From Stagnimonas sp. (GTDB lineage: Bacteria > Pseudomonadota > Gammaproteobacteria > Nevskiales > Nevskiaceae), in NCBI GenBank assembly GCA_030696045.1, contig JAUYNO010000044.1, positions 1-37,478 on the forward strand: a stretch of DNA of 37,478 bases. Reading direction: 5' to 3'. Positions 1 through 7,607 of this stretch are shown one piece after another. The stretch's first letter is position 1, and each line of letters opens with the position of its first letter. The notes under the pieces are model-generated. The model saw nothing but the letters and a program-made list of their open reading frames with translations. It had not been told where the DNA came from and ran no database searches. Both the position numbers and the translations under genes were made by a program.

Positions 1-523
1 TCAGCAGCAGGGCCAGCAAGAAGCTCGCGAAGCTGGTGGCGAACGTCACTTCGGTCTGCCGGCGCAGGACGCAGAGATCGCGCTCCAGCAGCAGATGGCC
101 AATCAGCTCGCCGCCGGCGCGCACCGGCTGCAGCACCTGCAGGCGGTTGCGGCCGGGTTGCTCCACCGGTCGGGGCGGGCAGCGGCTCGCCGCCTGCGGG
201 CCGTAGGTGGCCAGCAGGCCGGGCTCGGACCCCGGCTCGCCGCTCTGGTACAGGCAGGCCAGCACGATGCCCGGAGTCGCGGCGAGGCCGTGCAGGGTGC
301 GTCCGGCGTTCTCGGCGTCGGAGAAGCTCAGGGCGCCGGCGCTGTTTTCGGCGACCACCGCCGCCAGCGAGCGGGTCTGCTGCTCGGTGCCGCGGCGCAA
401 TGTCACCGCGCTCAGCCAGGTCACCGCCACGAAGGCCAGCAGCAGGCCGGTGGCGCAGATCGGTAGCGCGATCAGGGTCAGCTTGCGGCCGATCGGCAAG
501 TCGCGGAAGTGGTGCCGGATCAC
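1..523 (-). CDS. CHASE8-type membrane sensor protein, N-terminal part (partial)
   Basis: About 174 residues are present; the 3' end lies beyond the window edge. The GTG start overlaps the yfiR-like stop as GTGA, so the two are probably translationally coupled. The N-terminus (IRHHFRDLPIGRKL) is followed by a membrane segment at about residues 14-37. A periplasmic stretch of about 120 residues contains LAAVVAENSAGALSFSD, characteristic of CHASE8 domains, and a second hydrophobic segment begins at the window edge. CHASE8 proteins adjacent to YfiR are typically YfiN/TpbB-type diguanylate cyclases (HAMP-GGDEF) or histidine kinases. The output domain is not visible, so I cannot tell which. Inference: this is the inner-membrane partner that the neighbouring periplasmic YfiR homologue represses or reports to. 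Confidence 0.75.
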   Translation of the reverse strand, partial: MIRHHFRDLPIGRKLTLIALPICATGLLLAFVAVTWLSAVTLRRGTEQQTRSLAAVVAENSAGALSFSDAENAGRTLHGLAATPGIVLACLYQSGEPGSEPGLLATYGPQAASRCPPRPVEQPGRNRLQVLQPVRAGGELIGHLLLERDLCVLRRQTEVTFATSFASFLLALLL

Positions 524-1050
524 TTCAGCACCTCCAGCGCGGCGGTCAGCAATTGGGCGTCGGCCCGCAGTCGCGCCTGGCGCAGGGCGTCGAGCCGGAT
601 GTAGAAACGGACCCGGTCCTGCACCACGACGAAGCCAATCATGCCGCCCTGTTCGACAAAGTCACGGCCCTCGCCGACCGTGAGCACACCGGCATCCGTC
701 CGCGGGTGCTCGCCGTGCTCGGAGTAGAGCAGCTGGCAGCCTTCGGCCGCATCCGACGCCGCCACCGCAACCACGACCACCGGCTGGCCGCGCAATTTGC
801 GGCCGGCGATCTGCTGCTCGGCCAGCGCAGCGAGGGCGGGATCGTCGGCGATGCACAGCCGGAAGCCGGCCGTGAGATCGCTCGGCCAGTAGGTGAACTT
901 GATGAAGTTGTAGAGGTAGGCCAGTTTGATGCGGGCCAGAGCCTCGCGATCGCTGGCCTGGGCGGGAGCCGGTAGCAGGACGCAAAGCAGCAGCGACAGC
1001 ACCAGCAGGAAGAGGCTGCGGCGGCCGGAAGCCGAATGCGGTGGCGACAT
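520..1050 (-). CDS. YfiR family periplasmic protein (DUF4154)
   Basis: This 176-residue protein has a signal peptide (hydrophobic residues 12-28, probable cleavage after AQA at residue 32). Family signatures are the N-terminal LAYLYNFIKFTYWP block and the C-terminal GMIGFVVVQDRVRFYI-DALRQARL block ending in a run like the family's LLxxALEVLK. YfiR proteins are periplasmic, and in Pseudomonas YfiR represses the CHASE8 diguanylate cyclase YfiN in response to redox or envelope stress. The start lies 7 nt after the TonB receptor stop, and the stop overlaps the start of the CHASE8 sensor gene, so receptor, YfiR and sensor are read as one unit. Inference: it relays receptor status to that sensor. 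Family assignment is firm; the signal sensed is unknown. Confidence 0.88.
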   Translation of the reverse strand: MSPPHSASGRRSLFLLVLSLLLCVLLPAPAQASDREALARIKLAYLYNFIKFTYWPSDLTAGFRLCIADDPALAALAEQQIAGRKLRGQPVVVVAVAASDAAEGCQLLYSEHGEHPRTDAGVLTVGEGRDFVEQGGMIGFVVVQDRVRFYIRLDALRQARLRADAQLLTAALEVLK

Positions 1051-1056
1051 GGCTGG

Positions 1057-3156
1057 CTACCAGTCCAGCCGCAGGCCAAGGTACAGACTGCGCGCGATGC
1101 GCCGTGGCTGGTCGGCCCCAAATTCGGCATGACTGGATTGCAGCAGGTTGTTGCCGCTCAGGCGCAGGGCGGCGTGGCGGTTGAGCTGCCAGTTGAGGTT
1201 GCCGTCCAGCTCGGTGTAGGCCGGCACGTCCTGGTTGGGCAGCGCGCCGACATGACGCAGGGCCAGCTGCAGGCCCAGGTCCTGGCGTAGCTTCCACAGC
1301 AGACGCAGGAAGGCCTGGTGGCGGGGATCGTTGCCCTCGCGGCTCTCGCTGCGGCTGTCATTGCTGCCGGGCTTCGGCCGCAGGTCCAGGTCCAGGTAGC
1401 TGTAGCCCAGCAGCCAGTGCCGGCGCGCGTCCGGCCGCCAGCTCAGCAGCCATTCGCCACCGAGGCTGCGCCCCTCCATCTCGTTGCCGATGACGCCGGT
1501 GCCGTCGTCCGTGGTGTGGACGCCCCGGAGGTCGTCGTAGACGTTGTAGAACAGGGCGCTGTCCAGGCTCAGCCGCGGGTTCAGCGCCCGGCGCCAGCCG
1601 AGTTCGTAACCCAGCAATTGCTCCGAGCGGAAACCGGGATCGCCGACCAGATCGCGCTGCAACTCCTGGTCGAACAGGATCTCGCAGGTCCTTGGCCCCA
1701 GACCCGCCGCCCGGCATTCCGCGTAGGACTGCGGCGTGCCATTGCCGAACAGGACGGCGCACAGCGGCGGCGCGCCGCCGGCGTCGATGCAGCCCTGCTG
1801 CGAGGTATTGACGCCCAGGTCCGGCAGCTCGCCGGCGGCGCCGCCGTCGAGATCCTCGGCGGCATCTTCCGGGCTGCGGCTGGCGGCGCCGACCAGACGG
1901 GCGTCGTGGTCGAGCCGGCTGGGAGTCCGCACCGCCCGCGAGACCGCGCCCCACAGCGTGCTGCCGCCCGGCTGTACCCAGGAATAGCGCAGCGAGGGCT
2001 GGAACTCGAACCCGGTGAAATCGTTGTGCTCGAACTTGCTGCCGTAGCTCAGGCTGCCGCGTTCGCTCAGCAACCACTGGTCCTGGAGGTAGGCGCTGTA
2101 GAGCTTGATGGTGCGCGCGGCCGGCGTGAAGATCAGGCTGTTGCTGCCGCCGGTGTGGTCGGCCGAACGGCGATAGGCCAGTCCCCAGACCAGATCGTGC
2201 GCGCGCCCCAGGCGCAGGTTCTGTTCGTAGCTCAGCTCGACCGTGTCGCGCTGCTCGAAAAAGCCGCCCTCGATCCGCCGGTGGCTGCCGTCCCAGTACA
2301 GCTGGGCGACACCGTGCAGCGTGCCGCCGTGGTGCTCGCGACCCAACAACAGGCTGCTGCCTTCCAGCTCGATGCCGCCGGAGCGGCCGGACTCGGTGCC
2401 CTCCTGGTGCTGGCCCAGCAGCGACCAGGCGCCCCAGTCGCCGCGCAGGCTGAGCGCGGCGTAGCGCCAGCGATCCGCGTCGCCCTGGCCCTCGGCTACC
2501 GTGCTGTCGATGTTCTGCGCCGTCAGCCGGGCGCTGAGCCCGCCACCGAGCAAGGCCCCGCCCCAGCGCAGCGCGCCGTTGGCGTTCTGGTCCAGTCCCG
2601 CGCCCAGCGACAGGCTGCGACCGTGGCCGTCGGCCGCGCTCTTGCTGACGATGTTGATGACACCGTTGACGGCGTTGCTGCCCCAGAGGGTGCCGGCCGG
2701 CCCGCGCAGAACTTCGATGCGCTCGATCTGGTCGAGGTCCGGTACCTGCTGATCCCAAAACACCCCGGAGTACAGCGGCGTGTACAGGGTGCGGCCGTCG
2801 AGCCGGACTTCCATCTTGTCGGCCAGGGCATTGTTGAAGCCGCGTGCCGAGATCGCCCAGCTGTGGCTGTTGATGCGCGCCACGTGCAGGCCCGGCACCT
2901 GGCGCAGCAGTTCCGGCAGCAGACTGGTCGGTGCCTGGCGGATGTCCTCGGCGGTGATCACGTAGACCGCCGCCGGCACCACCTGCAGCGCCTGCGCGCG
3001 CTTGGATACCGAGGTCACGGTGACCTCGGACAGTTCCTGCAGGCTCATCTCCATCAGGTCGGCGTCCGCCGCCAGGCTGAAGCTGGCCAGCAGCAGACCG
3101 GCCGCGAGCAGGCGGCTCAAGCCTTGACGCGCCAGACGCAGCGGCTTAGTCGGCAT
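1057..3156 (-). CDS. TonB-dependent outer-membrane receptor
   Basis: This 699-residue protein has a signal peptide (residues 1 to about 31). It continues with the ...LMEMSLQELSEVTVTSVSKR leader common to receptors linked to YfiR, a plug domain (about 50-170, including ITAEDIRQAP, LLRQVPGLHVARI, ARGFNNALADKM-VRLDG and ERIEVLRGPAGTLWGSNAVNGVINI), and a beta-barrel ending in the aromatic LYLGLRLDW. Such receptors import scarce ligands through the outer membrane using TonB energy, or act as signal transducers. An extracellular-loop segment near residues 450-495 carries four cysteines (456, 466, 481, 491), which is unusual for a barrel. The start overlaps the upstream GGDEF-EAL stop by 11 nt. The substrate cannot be read from sequence. 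The surroundings (YfiR, CHASE8, c-di-GMP enzyme) suggest a sensory rather than purely nutritional role. Confidence 0.92.
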   Translation of the reverse strand: MPTKPLRLARQGLSRLLAAGLLLASFSLAADADLMEMSLQELSEVTVTSVSKRAQALQVVPAAVYVITAEDIRQAPTSLLPELLRQVPGLHVARINSHSWAISARGFNNALADKMEVRLDGRTLYTPLYSGVFWDQQVPDLDQIERIEVLRGPAGTLWGSNAVNGVINIVSKSAADGHGRSLSLGAGLDQNANGALRWGGALLGGGLSARLTAQNIDSTVAEGQGDADRWRYAALSLRGDWGAWSLLGQHQEGTESGRSGGIELEGSSLLLGREHHGGTLHGVAQLYWDGSHRRIEGGFFEQRDTVELSYEQNLRLGRAHDLVWGLAYRRSADHTGGSNSLIFTPAARTIKLYSAYLQDQWLLSERGSLSYGSKFEHNDFTGFEFQPSLRYSWVQPGGSTLWGAVSRAVRTPSRLDHDARLVGAASRSPEDAAEDLDGGAAGELPDLGVNTSQQGCIDAGGAPPLCAVLFGNGTPQSYAECRAAGLGPRTCEILFDQELQRDLVGDPGFRSEQLLGYELGWRRALNPRLSLDSALFYNVYDDLRGVHTTDDGTGVIGNEMEGRSLGGEWLLSWRPDARRHWLLGYSYLDLDLRPKPGSNDSRSESREGNDPRHQAFLRLLWKLRQDLGLQLALRHVGALPNQDVPAYTELDGNLNWQLNRHAALRLSGNNLLQSSHAEFGADQPRRIARSLYLGLRLDW

Positions 3157-5590
3157 CGACCGGGCCCATGGACAACAGCCGTTCGGCCATCAGGCCATCC
3201 GCCCCCAGCATCGGCGTCAGCTCGTCGAGCGCCACCGCCTTGGAGAAATAGAAGCCCTGGGCCCGGGTGCAGCCGAGCCGGCGCACACCCTGCACCTCCA
3301 GCAGGTTGCTGCAGCCCTCGGCGACCACTTGCAGGCCCAGGCTCTGCGCCAGGGCGACGATGGCCGCAATGATCTTGCCGCCGCCCTCGCTCAGGCTCAT
3401 CGCCTGGATCAGGCTGCGGTCGAGCTTGATGCCGCTGATCGGCACCTCGTGCAGGCGGCCGAGCGCCGAATAGCCGCTGCCGAAATCGTCCATGTGCAAC
3501 TCGATGTCGAGGTCCCGCAGCTGCTGCAAGGCCGCCCGCAGCGGCTCGATCTGGGCCACCTGCTCCAGCAGCTCCACCCGCAACGCCGAGGGCGGCAGGT
3601 TGGCCGCGCGCAGGGCGCTGGTGACGTAGGCGCCGAGGTCCGGTGTGCGCAGCGCGTGTTCGGACAGGTTGACGTTGACGCTGTAGCGGCTGTCGCCGGT
3701 GCGCGCGCGCAGCTGGGCCAGGTCGTTGCAGGCCTGACGCAGCACGAACAGGTCGATCTGGTCGATCAGGCCGATGTCCTCCGCCACCGCGATGAAGCTG
3801 CCGGGCAGCAGCAGGCCACGCTGCGGGTGCTGCCAGCGCACCAGGGCCTCGAAACCGCAGACCCGGCCGGCCGAGAGGTCCAGCACCGGCTGGTAGTACA
3901 CCCGCAGTTCGCCGCGCTGCAGCGCCCGGCGCAGCTCGGTTTCCAGCACCAGGCGCTGCCCGACCGCGTCGCCGCTGGCCAGGACATGGATCGGCACCGA
4001 TTTCTCCCGGGCGCGAAACATGGCGATGCTGGCGTTGCGCAGCAGTTCCTCGCCGCTGGCATGGCCCTGCTCGCCGGTGGTGACGCCGATCCGCGCGCTC
4101 AGGATCAGGCGGTGGTCATCGAGGAGCACCGGCAGGTCCAGGGCGGCACACAGGGCGCGCGCCAGGCTGCTGAGCTCTTCGGGCGAGCCGTAACCGCGCA
4201 TCAGCACCGCGAACTCGTCGCTGCCCACCCGCGCCAGCGCATCGCCGGAGCGAACCACCAGGCGCAGGCGCTGCGCGAGTTCGGCGAGCACCCGGTCGCC
4301 GGCGTCGAAACCGAGATCCTCGTTGATCCGGCGCAGGCGTTCGAGGCCGATCACCAGCACCGCGCAGCGATAGTCATCACCGCGCCCGACCCGGCGGGCG
4401 GCGGCATCGAGCAAGACCAGGAACATGCTGCGCCCGGGCAGGCCGGTAAGCGAATCCTTCTGCAGGTCTTCACCGGCCTCGCGCGGCGCGGCCTGTTGGT
4501 CCAGCATCTGGCGTAGCGAGCAGGCATAGGCCAGCGCCCGCCCGCGGCGATCACGGACCGCCGCTACCGACAGCGCCAGATAGCTTTCCTCACCCTGGTC
4601 GGAGCCGCTGTACAGCAGGACCTTCTCGGCCTCGCTGTCCTCCAGGGCCGCGAGGTTGCGCAGGCTCTCGAGTGCGAGTGCGTCGCCGAGCACGCTGGCC
4701 GCCCGGCGACCGATGAGATCCTGATCGCCGAGCTTCAGGATGCGGCGGCCGCGCTCGTTGGTGGCGCGGATCACGCCGTCGGCATCCAGCAACAGCAGCG
4801 CTCCGCGACTCAGATCGGCGATCTCGCGGGCCGCCAGTTTCTCGGTGACCTCCACCAGTCCATAGCGCCAGGTGACGTAGGCGGTGATCAGATCGAATCC
4901 GAGCATGCTGACGAAACTGACCGGGTAGACCGGCAGGCCGGAGAAGGTGGCGAACTCCAGCACGGTAAACACCAGACTGGCGATGGCGACGCTGAACAGG
5001 GTCAGGCGCTCGCGCTCGACCGTCCCGGGCAGCGAGTGGGTCCAGGCGCGGCGCGCGTCGATCAGCAACAGCAGCGACAGGCCGGACATCCAGACGATCA
5101 CCACCGGCCCCAGCGGCCCGTGCGCGGGCTCCATGCCCCAGGGGTAGTGATAGACGCCGCCGATGATCCAGGGACTGCCAACGGCGATCATCGCCAGCAC
5201 CACGCCGATCACCCAGTTGAGGCTCACCAGCCGCCGGCGCAGGGCATCGGTGCGCAGCATCACGAACACGAACTGCACCAATAACGGAATGGAGATGCAG
5301 GCCACCGCGTAGACCTGACGCATGGTCAGCACCATCAGCTCGGGTTCGGTCTGTAGCCGCATCAGTCCCCGCCCCAGCGACCACAGCACGAACAGCGCCG
5401 AGTAGAGCGCAAACATCCGACTGATGCGGGAGCCGCGCTCCCAGTAGAGGATCAGTCCCCCGGCCACGCCAATGCCGAGCGCGGACAGGAAGAAAGGCAC
5501 CGCCGTCCAGGAAAAGGCGTAGTGAGAGGGAGCCATCAGATCCTGCAGCCACAGGACATTGATCAGCGACGGGTACTCATGCCCCTCCAA
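3146..5590 (-). CDS. 7TM-PAS-GGDEF-EAL c-di-GMP signalling protein
   Basis: I chose the TTG at 5590 because AGGAG lies 6 nt upstream and the readable N-terminus begins there (814 residues). An ATG at 5536 is the alternative, and a frame extending to 5860 is unlikely because it runs into the divergent regulator. Order: seven membrane segments (about 25-240, like histidine-kinase 7TM sensor domains), a PAS-like region (about 255-360), GGDEF (375-535) and EAL (550-800). The cyclase signature reads GSDEF instead of GGDEF, so cyclase activity is doubtful or reduced. The EAL half keeps the visible catalytic residues: FEALVRW, NVN, VELLE, DDFGSGYS, KLDRS, VVAEG and AQGF. Expected activity is therefore c-di-GMP hydrolysis. 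It is the first gene of the operon with the TonB receptor, YfiR and CHASE8 sensor. Confidence 0.9.
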   Translation of the reverse strand: MEGHEYPSLINVLWLQDLMAPSHYAFSWTAVPFFLSALGIGVAGGLILYWERGSRISRMFALYSALFVLWSLGRGLMRLQTEPELMVLTMRQVYAVACISIPLLVQFVFVMLRTDALRRRLVSLNWVIGVVLAMIAVGSPWIIGGVYHYPWGMEPAHGPLGPVVIVWMSGLSLLLLIDARRAWTHSLPGTVERERLTLFSVAIASLVFTVLEFATFSGLPVYPVSFVSMLGFDLITAYVTWRYGLVEVTEKLAAREIADLSRGALLLLDADGVIRATNERGRRILKLGDQDLIGRRAASVLGDALALESLRNLAALEDSEAEKVLLYSGSDQGEESYLALSVAAVRDRRGRALAYACSLRQMLDQQAAPREAGEDLQKDSLTGLPGRSMFLVLLDAAARRVGRGDDYRCAVLVIGLERLRRINEDLGFDAGDRVLAELAQRLRLVVRSGDALARVGSDEFAVLMRGYGSPEELSSLARALCAALDLPVLLDDHRLILSARIGVTTGEQGHASGEELLRNASIAMFRAREKSVPIHVLASGDAVGQRLVLETELRRALQRGELRVYYQPVLDLSAGRVCGFEALVRWQHPQRGLLLPGSFIAVAEDIGLIDQIDLFVLRQACNDLAQLRARTGDSRYSVNVNLSEHALRTPDLGAYVTSALRAANLPPSALRVELLEQVAQIEPLRAALQQLRDLDIELHMDDFGSGYSALGRLHEVPISGIKLDRSLIQAMSLSEGGGKIIAAIVALAQSLGLQVVAEGCSNLLEVQGVRRLGCTRAQGFYFSKAVALDELTPMLGADGLMAERLLSMGPVDAD

Positions 5591-5875
5591 TTTGCTCTCC
5601 TGTCCCTGTGATGTGTTACCGCCGGGCGCGACCCCGATCCATTTTTTACGTCGGGTCCGCCGCGTGCCCGACCGCCTGGGCGCCGGCCGGGCGCCAGCGA
5701 CGCCGCCAGCTGAAGTTGGTTTCAGGCGCCACTGCAAGAGTGCCGCATCGGCGTCCGTCTGCCCAGCGATTCGCGCTGACTTCGTGCCCGATGCTGAGTT
5801 TCTACTATCGTCAGCCACCGACAGAAGTGCGCGAGGGGGATGCCTCGAAACGACCGGCACCCGATAATTTCCGGC

Positions 5876-6871
5876 ATGTCCCCAACCTCGCTCCGCCCTG
5901 CCCTCAGCGCCCGCCTGCTGCTCGAGTTTGCCGCCGAACGCGGGCTGCCGATGCGCGAGGCGCTATCCGGCCTTGACCTGGAACCCGCCAGCCTGATGGC
6001 GCCGGATGCCCGCATCGACAGCGGAGTCGAGCTGGACCTGATCGCCGGCGTGGTGCGCCGCCTGGGCGACAGCCCCGGTCTGGGCCTGGAGCTGGGCCAG
6101 CGCTATCACCTGACCGCCTACGGCTTCTGGGGCTTTGCCCTGCTGAGTTCGCCGACCCTGCGCGCCGCACTGGAAACCGGCCTGCGCTATCTCGACCTGA
6201 GTTATTCGTATCTGCGGGTGCGGCTGCGGGACCAGGACGAACACACCTGGCTGATCTTCGATGCCGACGCGGTTCCGGCCGCGCTGCGGCGCTTTCTGCT
6301 GGAGCGCGACATCGCCGCGCTGGCGGTGATCCTGCGCGAGCTGTTCGCCACCCAGGTGCGGCCCTCGGCCCTGCGCCTTACCCAGCCGGCGCCGCCCGAC
6401 CTGCGGCCCTACCGTCGCCTGTTCGGCATCGAGCCCCAATTCAACTGTCCGGAGACGGCGGTGCTACTGCCCAAGCTCCTGCTCGACGCCCCCTTGCCAC
6501 AGGCCAATCCCCTGGCGGCACAGCTTTGCGAGAACCAGTGCCGGCAGCTGCTGGCGGAGCGCCGCCAGCGCGGTGGCCTCGCGGCCCAGGTCCGGGATCG
6601 CCTGCTGCGCGGCGTCGGCAGCGGCCGGCTGCCGGACATGGACAGCCTGGCCGCCGAACTGAACCTGAGCAGCCGCAGCCTGCGACGCCACCTGGACGCC
6701 GAGGGCAGCAGCTACCGGGCCCTGATCGACGAATTGCGCCAGACCCTGGCCGAGGAACTGCTCGCCACCCCCGGGCTGAAGCTGGACGAGATCGCCGCCC
6801 GGCTGGGTTATTCCGAGGCCGCCAGCTTTCTGCACGCGCGCAAGCGCTGGCGCCAGGCGACGCCGGCCTAA
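5876..6871 (+). CDS. AraC family transcriptional regulator (arabinose-binding-like N-terminus)
   Basis: This 331-residue protein matches the OruR/ArgR-like branch of the AraC family. An N-terminal ligand-binding domain (about 10-200, with GLELGQRYHLTAYGFWGFAL and FLLERDIAAL) is followed by a C-terminal double helix-turn-helix (about 240-331, with LAAELNLSSRSLRRHLDAEG and LDEIAARLGYSEAASFLHARKRW). It ends right after RQATPA, a few residues shorter than most relatives. I prefer the ATG at 5876 over one at 5840, whose ribosome site would abut the start. A GATAAT at 5863-5868 lies 7 nt before this ATG, so transcription could be leaderless; this is speculative. Its stop TAA is also one copy of the target duplication of the mobile element at 6872-7139. 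It diverges from the c-di-GMP operon and may regulate it (inference). Confidence 0.87.
   Translation: MSPTSLRPALSARLLLEFAAERGLPMREALSGLDLEPASLMAPDARIDSGVELDLIAGVVRRLGDSPGLGLELGQRYHLTAYGFWGFALLSSPTLRAALETGLRYLDLSYSYLRVRLRDQDEHTWLIFDADAVPAALRRFLLERDIAALAVILRELFATQVRPSALRLTQPAPPDLRPYRRLFGIEPQFNCPETAVLLPKLLLDAPLPQANPLAAQLCENQCRQLLAERRQRGGLAAQVRDRLLRGVGSGRLPDMDSLAAELNLSSRSLRRHLDAEGSSYRALIDELRQTLAEELLATPGLKLDEIAARLGYSEAASFLHARKRWRQATPA
6869..6871. repeat. Left TAA target-site duplication
   Basis: TAA directly precedes the left terminal repeat and doubles as the stop codon of the AraC-type gene. The same trinucleotide follows the right end at 7140-7142. Removing one copy plus the element restores ...GGCC-TAA-GTTTG, so the stop would predate the insertion. 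Confidence 0.5.
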
Positions 6872-7139
6872 GAACTTGTCCGTGAATAAATCACGTCTGC
6901 GTTGCCGGTCAAAATCGCGTCAGGCAAGGCGCCGGCCGACGAGAAGGCTTGAAGCCTTCGCTAGGCTGGCAACGCCGCATGACGCGATTTTGGCCAGCAA
7001 CCCTTCGGGGCGGGGCTGTTTTGGGGCATTGCGGCGTCAGCCAGAGAGGAAAATAGAACCACTATTCCCCTCTCTGCCTTCCTTGCACTGCCCCCAAACA
7101 GCCTTCCGCCGCAGGCGCGATTTATTCACGGACAAGTTC
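6872..7139. mobile_element. 268-bp miniature inverted-repeat element with nested hairpins
   Basis: The ends form a terminal inverted repeat of about 30 bp (6872-6901 against 7110-7139) with two mismatches; both begin GAACTTGTCCGTGAATAAAT read inward. TAA flanks both ends (6869-6871 and 7140-7142), as a 3-bp target duplication would. Inside are a 21-bp arm pair (6901-6921 / 6981-7001), a 17-bp pair (7014-7030 / 7087-7103), a 15-bp pair (7042-7056 / 7062-7076) and an 8-bp perfect hairpin (6943-6950 / 6952-6959). A single strand could fold into two long hairpins on a common stem. No transposase is encoded; a short frame across it has no protein-like features. It fills the gap between the AraC-type gene and gloA. 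I infer a non-autonomous element mobilised by a transposase elsewhere. Confidence 0.78.
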
Positions 7140-7142
7140 TAA
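7140..7142. repeat. Right TAA target-site duplication
   Basis: TAA directly follows the right terminal repeat of the miniature element and matches 6869-6871. Three bases can match by chance, so this rests on the symmetry of the flanking ends. Confidence 0.5.
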
Positions 7143-7192
7143 GTTTGCCGCTACTGTCACCGCAACCCGTTTTCCATCACCGAGCCCCGGAT

Positions 7193-7585
7193 ATGCGCAT
7201 CCTCCACACCATGCTCCGCGTCGGCGACCTGCCCCGCTCCATCGGCTTCTATACCGGCGTGCTGGGCATGCGGCTGCTGCGCCAGCACGACTATCCCGAG
7301 GGCCGATTCACTCTCGCCTTCGTCGGCCACCAGCCGGAGAGCGAGGGCGCGGTGATCGAGCTGACCTACAACTACGGCGTGCCGTTGTACGAGCTGGGCA
7401 ATGGCTTCGGCCACATCGCCATCGAAGTGGACGATGCCCATGTCGCCTGCGAACGGGTGCGCGCCCTGGGCGGCAAGGTGACCCGTGAAGCCGGGCCGAT
7501 GAAGCACGGCAGCACCGTGATCGCCTTCGTCGAGGATCCGGACGGCTACAAGATCGAGTTCATCCAGCGCAAGGGCGCCGGCTGA
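7193..7585 (+). CDS. gloA: Lactoylglutathione lyase (glyoxalase I)
   Basis: Glyoxalase I converts the hemithioacetal of methylglyoxal and glutathione to S-lactoylglutathione in the cytoplasm, the first step of methylglyoxal detoxification. The ATG at 7193 gives 130 residues starting [17 protein letters not shown], the usual family length and start; an upstream ATG at 7145 would add residues of no family character. The four metal ligands fall at the positions known from the E. coli enzyme: His5, Glu56, His74 and Glu122 ([24 protein letters not shown]). This suggests the bacterial nickel/cobalt-type enzyme. It lies just beyond the miniature element, so its promoter region has been separated from the upstream regulator gene, and the element may contribute transcription signals. 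Confidence 0.96.
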   Translation: MRILHTMLRVGDLPRSIGFYTGVLGMRLLRQHDYPEGRFTLAFVGHQPESEGAVIELTYNYGVPLYELGNGFGHIAIEVDDAHVACERVRALGGKVTREAGPMKHGSTVIAFVEDPDGYKIEFIQRKGAG

Positions 7586-7607
7586 GCCGCGCGCCGGGGC
7601 CGGCGGC

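Noticed and set aside
5537..5860. N-terminal extension of the GGDEF-EAL protein to 5860
   Set aside because: Residues before 5590 are Arg/Pro/Ala-rich without family character and would overlap the divergent regulator's start region; a good ribosome site precedes the TTG at 5590.
6876..7142. 88-codon plus-strand frame between the AraC-type gene and gloA
   Set aside because: It lies inside the miniature inverted-repeat element; Arg-rich sequence without domain, explained by the repeats.
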